Of a stretch of DNA of 20,765 bases, positions 7,973 to 15,409 are shown piece after piece. The DNA is taken from assembly GCA_964460755.1 (NCBI GenBank), contig CAYWQL010000026.1, positions 1 through 20,765 on the forward strand, given 5' to 3'. The notes under the pieces were generated by a model that worked only from the letters and a program-made list of their open reading frames with translations, was not told the DNA's origin and searched no databases. The DNA is from JAYFNU01 sp964460755 (GTDB lineage: Bacteria; Bacillota; Clostridia; Oscillospirales; Ruminococcaceae). The position numbers and the translations under genes were made by a program. The first letter of the stretch is position 1. Each line of letters opens with the position of its first letter.

Positions 7973-9337
7973 ATGGCAGACAGATATGGCGTTTCGCTTG
8001 AAGCGTTGGGTATAAATCTACCGTACAGCATTGAAGCCGAGCAGGCGGTGCTCGGCGCGATAATCGTCGACTCAAAGGTGCTTGACGAGGTCGGCGGTAT
8101 TCTTTCCCCCGAGCATTTTTATCATAAACAAAACGAGACCATCTTCAAGGAGATGGTCTTGATGACTAATTCGGGAAAACCGATTGATTTTGTCACGGTG
8201 CTTGACGCCGTTTCGAAAAGCGACGTTTTTCCAAGCCCGGAGGACGCAAAGGTATATCTTTTCGGCATAACCGAAACGGTTCCGACAATAAACAATGTCG
8301 CGACCTACGCGAAGATTGTATACGACAAATATATAACGAGAACACTTATTAACGCCTGCCGCGACATAATAGATAAATCCGCTGATGGACAGGAAAACGC
8401 CGCGAAGCTTTTAGATTCGGCAGAGCAGAGCATATACGACATAAGAAACGGAAAGGACAGCGGCGAGCTTCGAAAAATCGACTCGGTTGTTCTTGACGTT
8501 CTCGACCAGCTTAACAAATTGAGCGGACCTGATAAGGAAAAATATCGCGGAATAACCACGGGTTATTCGCTTTTGGACAGAACCCTTACGGGACTTAATA
8601 AATCGGATTTGATTATTCTCGCGGCGCGCCCCGCCGTTGGAAAAACGAGCTTTGCGCTTAACATTGCGACGAACGTTGCGACAAAAACGGATTCCGCCGT
8701 TGCGATTTTTTCTCTCGAAATGACCAAGCAACAGCTCGTTCAGAGAATTCTGAGCAGTACCTCCGGCGTTTCCTCTCAGAAAATGCGTATGGGTGAGCTT
8801 GAGACCGACGACTGGTCGCTTATTGCAAACGCCGCTGGGAGCGTATCAAAGACGCAAATTTATATTGACGACACAAGCGGCGTTTCTATCGGAGATATAA
8901 AATCAAAATCAAGACGGGTTAAAAACCTCGGACTTATTATTGTCGACTATCTTCAGCTAATGCGGGGAAGCGGCAAAAGCGATTCGCGGGTTAATGAAAT
9001 TTCGGACATAACCCGTTCGTTCAAGATAATGGCGAAGGAGCTGAATGTTCCTATAATCCTGCTTTCGCAGTTAAGCCGCAGCAACGAGAAACAGGCCAGA
9101 CGTCCTATGCTCTCCGACCTTCGTGATTCGGGCTCAATCGAGCAAGACGCCGATATAGTGCTTTTCCTTCATCGAGAAATTGCCGCGGCGGGCGAGGAGG
9201 ATACGACCGATGCGAGCACCGACGTTACGCTTATCGTGGCGAAGAACCGTCACGGAAACACGGCGAAGATGAATATGCACTGGGACGGCGACAGAACGAC
9301 CTTTACGACTATGGAGCTTTTCAGAAATGAAGATTAA
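7973..9337 (+). CDS. dnaB: Replicative DNA helicase DnaB
   Basis: DnaB (called DnaC in B. subtilis) is the hexameric 5'-to-3' helicase that unwinds DNA at the replication fork and recruits primase. The N-terminal domain begins NLPYSIEAEQAVLGAII. The RecA-like core has Walker A AARPAVGKTS (about 218-227), Walker B LIIVDYLQLM (about 321-330), the sensor LSQLSR (about 364-369), the signature SDLRDSGSIEQDADIV (about 381-396) and AKNRHG near the C terminus. Length is 454 residues, as expected. I use the ATG at 7973, 5 bases after AAAGGAG (7961-7967). An in-frame TTG at 7946 lies inside rplI and adds nothing conserved. The gene overlaps tilS by 11 bases. No intein is present, although DnaB often carries one. 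Confidence 0.97.
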   Translation: MADRYGVSLEALGINLPYSIEAEQAVLGAIIVDSKVLDEVGGILSPEHFYHKQNETIFKEMVLMTNSGKPIDFVTVLDAVSKSDVFPSPEDAKVYLFGITETVPTINNVATYAKIVYDKYITRTLINACRDIIDKSADGQENAAKLLDSAEQSIYDIRNGKDSGELRKIDSVVLDVLDQLNKLSGPDKEKYRGITTGYSLLDRTLTGLNKSDLIILAARPAVGKTSFALNIATNVATKTDSAVAIFSLEMTKQQLVQRILSSTSGVSSQKMRMGELETDDWSLIANAAGSVSKTQIYIDDTSGVSIGDIKSKSRRVKNLGLIIVDYLQLMRGSGKSDSRVNEISDITRSFKIMAKELNVPIILLSQLSRSNEKQARRPMLSDLRDSGSIEQDADIVLFLHREIAAAGEEDTTDASTDVTLIVAKNRHGNTAKMNMHWDGDRTTFTTMELFRNED

Positions 9338-10679
9338 CGAAATTGTTCGCGCGACGGTCGAAAAATACAAAATGATTGCTCGCGGCGACAACGTTACAGT
9401 CTGCGTTTCGGGAGGCGCGGATTCAATGGCGCTTTTGACCGTGCTTTCTGAGGAAAAGGATGTCCTTGGCATAAACGAGCTTACCGCCTGCCATTTCAAC
9501 CACGCGCTTCGCGGAGAAGAAAGCGACCGCGACGAAAACGCGGTGAGGGATTATTGTGCGCTGCTTTCGGTTAAGCTTTTTGTAGACAACGGAAGAATGA
9601 ACGAAATCGCACTTCCCAAGGGCGAAAGCGTAGAAAGCTACGCGCGGGCGCTTCGCTATAATTTTTTTGACGAGGTTTCTGCGGCGAACGGCTCGCTTAT
9701 CGCAACCGCCCACAACAAGAACGACGTTGCCGAAACGGTTATATTTAATTTAACGCGCGGTACAGGAATAAGAGGCGCGAGAGGTGTTCCGCCCGTTCGC
9801 GATAATATTATTCGTCCGCTAATTGACGTTTCAAGAAATGAAATCGAAGCCTATTGCACCCAAAAGGATATTCCTTACGTCAATGATTCTTCAAATTACA
9901 CCGACGACTACTCACGCAACAAAATCCGTCATAATGTTATTCCGGCGCTTTTGACGATAAACGAGAATGCAATAAATAATATTGCGCGGTTTTCAAAACA
10001 AGCGGAGGAAGCGGCTCGGATATTCGAAATAAACAACAACAGGCTTTTGTCACGAGCGGAAACAGAGGGCGGCTTTGATATTTTGGTGCTCAGACAGTAT
10101 GAGCCTGCGGAAATAAAATACTTTTTAAAAGGGCTTATTGAGAAGCACAGACAGGTGAGCGAGGAGACGGTGGAGCTTGCGACAAGGCTTGTTTTGGGTG
10201 ATTTGAATGAGTTGCAGTTGGCTAAGGGTGTTTATCTAAGCCGAAAGGGAACGCTTCTTTACGTTCGTTTCGACGATGCGGCTGAAAAGAGCGAAAACTT
10301 TTCGCAAAAGCTTAAGGTTGGCAAAAACGACTTTTTAGACGACATTAGTGTTTGGGTAGTTGAAGAAAATACAAAAAATGAACAACTTGAAAATTTTTCG
10401 GATTATATATTAAATAATTCGATTGATTGTGATAAAATAAGCGGCAGTATAATTTTGAGAAATCGTTTGGACGGCGACGAGTTTACAAGTAATCGCAGAA
10501 AAAACACAAAAAAGATAAAAAAGCTGTTCAACGAAAGGGCAATACCAACCGAGTATCGCGATTCCGTTCCGATAATCAGCGACGACGAGGGAATAATATG
10601 GATTGCGGGCGAAGGGGTTTGCAAAAGAGCGGCAGTTAATGAAGCGACAAATAAAATATATATAATCACTGTTGAATAG
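9327..10679 (+). CDS. tilS: tRNA(Ile)-lysidine synthetase TilS
   Basis: TilS attaches lysine to C34 of the CAU-anticodon tRNA-Ile, changing it to read AUA and be charged with isoleucine. The PP-loop motif SGGADS is at residues 28-33, followed by HFNHALRGEES (56-66), AHNKNDVAET (128-137) and RNKIRHNVIP (197-206), which interact with ATP and tRNA. The C-terminal TilS domain is recognisable from about 370 onward (NTKKIKKLF, then WIAGEGVCKRAAV). The length of 450 is normal. The start lies inside the end of dnaB (11-base overlap), so translation is probably coupled. tilS-hpt-ftsH is a conserved order in Bacillota. The part at 10360-10450 is AT-richer than its surroundings and may hold an internal promoter. 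Confidence 0.96.
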   Translation: MKINEIVRATVEKYKMIARGDNVTVCVSGGADSMALLTVLSEEKDVLGINELTACHFNHALRGEESDRDENAVRDYCALLSVKLFVDNGRMNEIALPKGESVESYARALRYNFFDEVSAANGSLIATAHNKNDVAETVIFNLTRGTGIRGARGVPPVRDNIIRPLIDVSRNEIEAYCTQKDIPYVNDSSNYTDDYSRNKIRHNVIPALLTINENAINNIARFSKQAEEAARIFEINNNRLLSRAETEGGFDILVLRQYEPAEIKYFLKGLIEKHRQVSEETVELATRLVLGDLNELQLAKGVYLSRKGTLLYVRFDDAAEKSENFSQKLKVGKNDFLDDISVWVVEENTKNEQLENFSDYILNNSIDCDKISGSIILRNRLDGDEFTSNRRKNTKKIKKLFNERAIPTEYRDSVPIISDDEGIIWIAGEGVCKRAAVNEATNKIYIITVE

Positions 10680-10691
10680 GGGGAACAGAAA

Positions 10692-11270
10692 ATGCACAAG
10701 GACGTATTAAAGGTTTTATTAACACAGGAGGAGCTTAAAGCGAAGGTAGAAGAGCTTGGCAAGCAGATAACCGAGGACTATAAGGGTAAAACCCCTGTTG
10801 TTATCAGCGTGCTCAAGGGTTCGTTTATCTTTGTTTCCGACCTTGTCAGGTCAATGGACGTCGACACAGAGCTTGATTTTATGGTAGTTTCGAGCTTTAC
10901 AGGGGTCGTTTCTTCGGGCGCGGTTCGTATCATTAAGGACATCGCCATTTCTCTTGCGGGACGCGACGTTCTCGTCGTCGAGGACATTCTCGACAGCGGG
11001 CTTACGCTCGAATACATATCCGAAATTCTTCGCGGACGCGACGCCAAGAGCGTGAAAATTGCCACACTTCTCGACAAACCGTCAAGAAGAAAGGCCAGTA
11101 TCGTTCCCGATTATGTGGGATTTACCGTTCCCGATGAGTTTGTCGTCGGATATGGGCTCGATTACAATGAGCTTTATCGCAACCTTCCCTATATCGGCAT
11201 TTTGAAGCCCGAGGTTTATTCCGATGTCGACGCAGAAATCATAAACAAACAAAAAGAAGAAACCGTCTAA
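10692..11270 (+). CDS. hpt: Hypoxanthine(-guanine) phosphoribosyltransferase
   Basis: This salvage enzyme joins hypoxanthine, and usually guanine, to PRPP to give IMP or GMP. The PRPP-binding signature VVEDILDSGLT is at residues 95-105, the LKGS turn at 41-44, and the base-binding VVGYGLDYNELYRNLPYIG region at about 151-169. The length of 192 is close to the usual 180. The flexible active-site loop reads SSFTGVVSSG where the family normally has Ser-Tyr (SSYG), and it seems one residue shorter than in B. subtilis. GGGGGAAC before the ATG serves as ribosome-binding site. The gene lies 12 bases after tilS and 26 before ftsH, matching the classic tilS-hpt-ftsH group. Confidence 0.95.
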   Translation: MHKDVLKVLLTQEELKAKVEELGKQITEDYKGKTPVVISVLKGSFIFVSDLVRSMDVDTELDFMVVSSFTGVVSSGAVRIIKDIAISLAGRDVLVVEDILDSGLTLEYISEILRGRDAKSVKIATLLDKPSRRKASIVPDYVGFTVPDEFVVGYGLDYNELYRNLPYIGILKPEVYSDVDAEIINKQKEETV

Positions 11271-11296
11271 GGACGTAGAAACGGAAGAACTATTTT

Positions 11297-13237
11297 ATGC
11301 AACAAAACAAAGGACGCGGCCGCGGATTATCCATTATTCTGCTTATTGGTCTTATGCTTATAATGTTTTATATGCTAAGAACGTCAAATGTGGATAAACA
11401 GGCGTATTCCGAGATAATTGAAAAGTTTAAGCTTCAGCAGATTGTTGAATTTGAGCTTAACCTCGGAAACGGAAAGCTCACATACATTACATCCTCAACG
11501 CCGGAGGGAAAGTATGAAACCTTTTCCGTACCCGACGCGGGGCTTTTCGTGAACGATGTAGAACCTTATATAAAGGCGTATAACGACGCGCATATGGGCA
11601 AGCCTATGGTTTACAACTATGTCGCCGCGTCAAATTGGCTTTCAATTTTAGCGACGGTGCTTCCCATACTGTTGCTTGTTGGTATCGGTATTTATTTTGT
11701 TGTTATGATGAGCCAGCAGGGAGGCGCGGGCGGCGGTAAAATCGGAAATATCGGACGCGCGCGAACACGCAACGGGCAGGAGGACGGAAGAAAGAACACC
11801 TTCGCCGACGTCGCGGGAGCCGACGAGGAAAAAGAAGAGCTCAGCGAAATTGTCGAATATCTCAAAAGCCCGAGCAAGTTTAATTTTCTCGGCGCGAAGA
11901 TACCGAAGGGCGTGCTTTTAGTCGGCCCTCCGGGAACAGGTAAAACACTTTTGGCTCGCGCTGTCGCAGGCGAGGCGGGCGTTCCGTTTTATTCTATTTC
12001 GGGCTCCGATTTCGTTGAGCTATATGTCGGAATAGGCGCATCGCGCGTTCGTGATTTATTTGAAAAAGCGAAGAAATCACGTCCGAGCATTATATTTATT
12101 GATGAAATCGACGCCGTCGGTCGTCAGCGCGGCGCAGGACTTGGCGGCGGACACGACGAGCGTGAGCAGACGCTAAACCAGCTTCTTGTTGAAATGGACG
12201 GCTTCACGGGCAACGAGGGCGTTATCGTTATGGCGGCGACCAACCGCGCAGACATACTCGACCACGCGCTCCTTCGACCGGGTCGCTTTGACCGTCAGGT
12301 TTATGTCGGTTATCCCGACTTAAAAGGACGCGAGGAGATACTGAAGGTTCATTCAAGAGGAAAGCCCTTTGGCCCCGACGTTGATTTGAGCACAATAGCA
12401 AAGAGCACGATTGGCTTTACAGGAGCCGACCTTGAAAATCTTCTCAACGAAGCGGCGCTTTTGGCTGCACGTAAAAACCGTAAGGCAATACTTGAAGAGG
12501 ACGTTGAGGAAGCAAGCATAAAGGTGGTTGCGGGACCTGAAAAAAAGTCGAAGGTCGTAAGCGAAAGCGAACGCAAGCTTACCGCCTATCACGAGGCGGG
12601 ACACGCTATCGCGACTTTTATCGCGACACCCGAAAAGATAGTGCATCAGGTTTCGATTATACCTCGCGGAATGGCTGGCGGCTTTACTATGTCGCTGCCT
12701 GAGGAGGACAAGAACTTTAAGACTAAAAACGAGATGACCAACGAGATAACGACCCTTCTCGGCGGTCGAGTCGCCGAACAACTCATTCTTGACGACATCT
12801 CGACTGGCGCGTCGAATGACCTTTCTCGCGCGACGTCAATAGCCAGAGCCATGGTCACGAAATACGGCTTCTCGAAAAATCTTGGGCCTGTCGTCTATGA
12901 AGACCACGACGAGGTTTTCCTTGGACGTGATTTCACGGCGTCGCGCAATTATTCCGAGCACGTCGCGACCGATATTGACACGGAAATTCGCGTGATTGTC
13001 GACGAGTGCTACAAAAAGTGCGAGGGAATTCTAAACAAGAATATGTCCAAGCTTCACAAGGTCGCAAAGGCTCTTCTTGACAACGAGAAGCTTGACAGCG
13101 AGGATTTCTTAAAGATTATGGGCGTGAGCAAAAAAACGACGGAGGAAAACGCGCCGCAAGCCGAAGACGAGAAAAAGACGACCGTCGTCAAAGAAAAATC
13201 TTCTTCGACAAAAACCGCCGAAAAGAGCGAAGATTAA
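11297..13237 (+). CDS. ftsH: ATP-dependent zinc metalloprotease FtsH
   Basis: FtsH is a membrane-anchored hexameric AAA+ protease that degrades damaged or surplus membrane proteins and short-lived regulators. Two membrane segments (about 11-27 and 114-138) flank an extracytoplasmic domain of about 85 residues. The AAA module has Walker A GPPGTGKT (210-217), Walker B IIFIDEID (265-272), and the second region of homology with arginine fingers in LLRPGRFDR (325-333). The protease has zinc motif HEAGH (432-436) and the third ligand Asp508 in STGASNDLS. The pore loop reads LYVGIG in place of the common MFVGVG. The last 35 residues are charged and low in complexity. Length 646 is typical. The ribosome-binding site is weak (GGAAGAAC). 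It is the last gene of the run, before the hairpin at 13272-13305. Confidence 0.97.
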   Translation: MQQNKGRGRGLSIILLIGLMLIMFYMLRTSNVDKQAYSEIIEKFKLQQIVEFELNLGNGKLTYITSSTPEGKYETFSVPDAGLFVNDVEPYIKAYNDAHMGKPMVYNYVAASNWLSILATVLPILLLVGIGIYFVVMMSQQGGAGGGKIGNIGRARTRNGQEDGRKNTFADVAGADEEKEELSEIVEYLKSPSKFNFLGAKIPKGVLLVGPPGTGKTLLARAVAGEAGVPFYSISGSDFVELYVGIGASRVRDLFEKAKKSRPSIIFIDEIDAVGRQRGAGLGGGHDEREQTLNQLLVEMDGFTGNEGVIVMAATNRADILDHALLRPGRFDRQVYVGYPDLKGREEILKVHSRGKPFGPDVDLSTIAKSTIGFTGADLENLLNEAALLAARKNRKAILEEDVEEASIKVVAGPEKKSKVVSESERKLTAYHEAGHAIATFIATPEKIVHQVSIIPRGMAGGFTMSLPEEDKNFKTKNEMTNEITTLLGGRVAEQLILDDISTGASNDLSRATSIARAMVTKYGFSKNLGPVVYEDHDEVFLGRDFTASRNYSEHVATDIDTEIRVIVDECYKKCEGILNKNMSKLHKVAKALLDNEKLDSEDFLKIMGVSKKTTEENAPQAEDEKKTTVVKEKSSSTKTAEKSED

Positions 13238-13271
13238 CCGTAATTATCAACAACTTTACACACAAAATATT

Positions 13272-13320
13272 GTGTCTTAAACGTCATAAAAAGCGTTTAA
13301 GACACTTTCTTTTGATTTTT
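13272..13320 (+). terminator. Terminator after ftsH
   Basis: A perfect 12-bp stem (13272-13283 with 13294-13305) with a 10-base loop is followed by a T-rich stretch broken by single C, G and A bases. It ends the rnj-to-ftsH run. The start of the next gene's promoter overlaps its 3' side. Confidence 0.75.
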
Positions 13321-13334
13321 CGATATGATATAAT
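13306..13334 (+). promoter_or_regulatory. Promoter of the topoisomerase operon, extended -10 type
   Basis: A perfect TATAAT (13329-13334) has TG one base upstream (13326-13327), an extended -10. No good -35 box is present at the correct distance (only a T-rich stretch at 13306-13312), which fits an extended -10 promoter. Transcription near 13341 leaves a 30-base leader before the GTG start. Confidence 0.65.
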
Positions 13335-13371
13335 AAAACTATTATTAGGCTTAATCCAAGGGAGAGTTAGC

Positions 13372-15372
13372 GTGGCGAGTATAGAAAACACAAATGATAA
13401 ACAATATACGAACGACAGCATTAAGTCGCTTAAGGGAGCCGACAGGGTTAGAAAACGTCCTGCTGTTATTTTTGGTTCGGACGGAATCGAGGGCTGTCAG
13501 CAATCGGTTTTTGAGATAATTTCGAACTCTCTGGACGAGGCGCGAGAGGGTTTTGGCGACCGCATTATAATTACGAAATTTCTTGACAATTCGGTCGAGG
13601 TCGAGGACTTTGGACGCGGTATCCCCGTCGACTACAACAGCAAGGAAAAGGAATATAACTGGAAGCTTCTTTTCTGCGAGCTTTATGCTGGAGGAAAATA
13701 CAACAACCTTTCAGCGGGGGGAACCTATCAGTATTCGCTTGGAATAAACGGTCTTGGAATGTGCGCGACCCAGTATTCGTCGAAATATATGTATGTCGAA
13801 ATTTTCCGAGACGGATATCGGTACGAGTTGAACTTCGAAAAAGGAAAGCCCGTAGGGGATATGCTAAAGGAGCCGACGACCCGCAAAAAGACGGGAAGCC
13901 GAATAAAGTGGATGCCCGACCTTAAGGTTTTTACAGATATTGCGATACCCGACGAATACTTCGACGAAACGCTGCGGCGTCAGTCGGTCGTAAATGCGGG
14001 GGTTACCTTTGTGCTTCGTCGCGAAACGTCGAAGGACAGGTTTGAAACGACGGAATATTACTACAAGCAGGGAATAGTTGATTATGTCAACGAGTTCGTC
14101 GGCGACGAGACGCTGACCCCCGTGCAGTTTTGGACGGGCGAACGCGTCGGACGCGACCGAGAGGATATGGCGGATTACAAGGTTAAGATGTCCTTTGCGC
14201 TATGCTTTTCCAATAAAGAAAAGAAGCTTGAATATTACCATAACAGCAGTTTTCTTGAGCATGGCGGCTCGCCCGAACGTGCCGTTAAGCTCGCTTTTGT
14301 CGCGCAGATAGACGCTCTTTTAAAGGATAGAAAGCTATACAAAAAGGACGAATCGAAAATAAGCTTTGTTGATGTTGAGGACTGCTTGGTGCTCGTTTCG
14401 TCGTCGTTTTCAACCGTGACAAGCTATGAGAACCAGACCAAAAAGGCAATAACGAACAAATTTATCGCGCAGGCGATGACCGAGTTTTTGAAGCATTATC
14501 TTGAAATATATTTTATTGAAAATCGTATTGATGCGGATAAGATAGCCAATCAGGTTCTTATAAACAAGCGAAGCCGAGAGAATGCCGAAAAAACGAGGCT
14601 TAACCTAAAAAAGACTCTTCAAACGAGCTCGGATATGTTCAACAAGGTCAACAAGTTTGTCGACTGCCGAACCAAGGACACCGACCGCCGCGAGGTTTAT
14701 ATCGTTGAGGGTGATTCCGCTCTCGGAGCCTGCAAGCAGGGGCGTGACGCCGAGTTTCAGGCGATTATCCCTGTAAGAGGAAAGATACTGAATTGCCTTA
14801 AGGCGGAATATGAGAAGATATTTAAAAATGAGATTATAACCGACCTTCTTAAGGTGCTTGGCTGTGGAGTCGAGGTGCAGTCAAAGGCTAACAAGGACCT
14901 TTCGAATTTTGCGCTTGAAAATCTTCGTTGGAATAAGGTTATAATTTGTACCGATGCCGACGTCGACGGATATCAGATAAGAACTCTTATTTTAACTATG
15001 CTTTATCGTCTTACCCCGACCCTTATTGAAGAAGGCTTTGTTTATATCGCCGAATCGCCGCTTTATGAAATCAATACCAAGGATAAGGCGTATTTCGCTT
15101 ATACCGAATTTGAAAAGGCCGATATACTCGAAAAAATAGGCAAGGATAAATACACAATCCAACGCTCAAAGGGACTTGGCGAAAACGAGGCGAATATGAT
15201 GTGGATGACGACGATGAACCCTGACACACGAAGGCTGATTAAGGTTACGCCGTCCGAAGCTAAGGCGACCGCGGAGATGTTCGACCTGCTTCTCGGCGAC
15301 AATCTTTCGGGAAGAAAGGACTATATTGCCACCCACGGAAACGAATACACAGACGAGCTTGATTTGAGCTGA
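13372..15372 (+). CDS. parE: Type IIA topoisomerase ATPase/TOPRIM subunit (ParE/GyrB-like, divergent)
   Basis: This is the B subunit of an A2B2 type II topoisomerase that passes one DNA duplex through another using ATP. Numbering from the GTG at 13372: GHKL ATPase with catalytic Glu/Asn region EIISNSLDEA (about 48-57) and DFGRGIP (79-85); the glycine-rich lid reads SLGINGLG (122-129), where GyrB and ParE normally have SGGLHGVG; TOPRIM with VEGDSALG (445-452), GKILN, and the metal triad DADVD (528-532); then SKGLGE near the C terminus. At 666 residues it is close to normal. I start at the GTG, which has AAGGGAGAG 5 bases upstream; an earlier TTG at 13270 falls in the terminator hairpin. The A subunit follows after 37 bases. 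The general class is certain. ParE versus GyrB is inferred mainly from the partner's lack of a GyrA box. Confidence 0.85.
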   Translation: MASIENTNDKQYTNDSIKSLKGADRVRKRPAVIFGSDGIEGCQQSVFEIISNSLDEAREGFGDRIIITKFLDNSVEVEDFGRGIPVDYNSKEKEYNWKLLFCELYAGGKYNNLSAGGTYQYSLGINGLGMCATQYSSKYMYVEIFRDGYRYELNFEKGKPVGDMLKEPTTRKKTGSRIKWMPDLKVFTDIAIPDEYFDETLRRQSVVNAGVTFVLRRETSKDRFETTEYYYKQGIVDYVNEFVGDETLTPVQFWTGERVGRDREDMADYKVKMSFALCFSNKEKKLEYYHNSSFLEHGGSPERAVKLAFVAQIDALLKDRKLYKKDESKISFVDVEDCLVLVSSSFSTVTSYENQTKKAITNKFIAQAMTEFLKHYLEIYFIENRIDADKIANQVLINKRSRENAEKTRLNLKKTLQTSSDMFNKVNKFVDCRTKDTDRREVYIVEGDSALGACKQGRDAEFQAIIPVRGKILNCLKAEYEKIFKNEIITDLLKVLGCGVEVQSKANKDLSNFALENLRWNKVIICTDADVDGYQIRTLILTMLYRLTPTLIEEGFVYIAESPLYEINTKDKAYFAYTEFEKADILEKIGKDKYTIQRSKGLGENEANMMWMTTMNPDTRRLIKVTPSEAKATAEMFDLLLGDNLSGRKDYIATHGNEYTDELDLS

Positions 15373-15409
15373 AATATACCGAACAAAACCTATTTAGGAG
15401 GACGTTCCC

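Noticed and set aside
7973..9337. Intein or other insertion in dnaB
   Set aside because: The helicase motifs are continuous and the length is normal.
13270..13371. Longer parE starting at an upstream TTG
   Set aside because: The added 34 codons read through the ftsH terminator and the parE promoter. The GTG at 13372 has a good ribosome-binding site and matches where the family begins.
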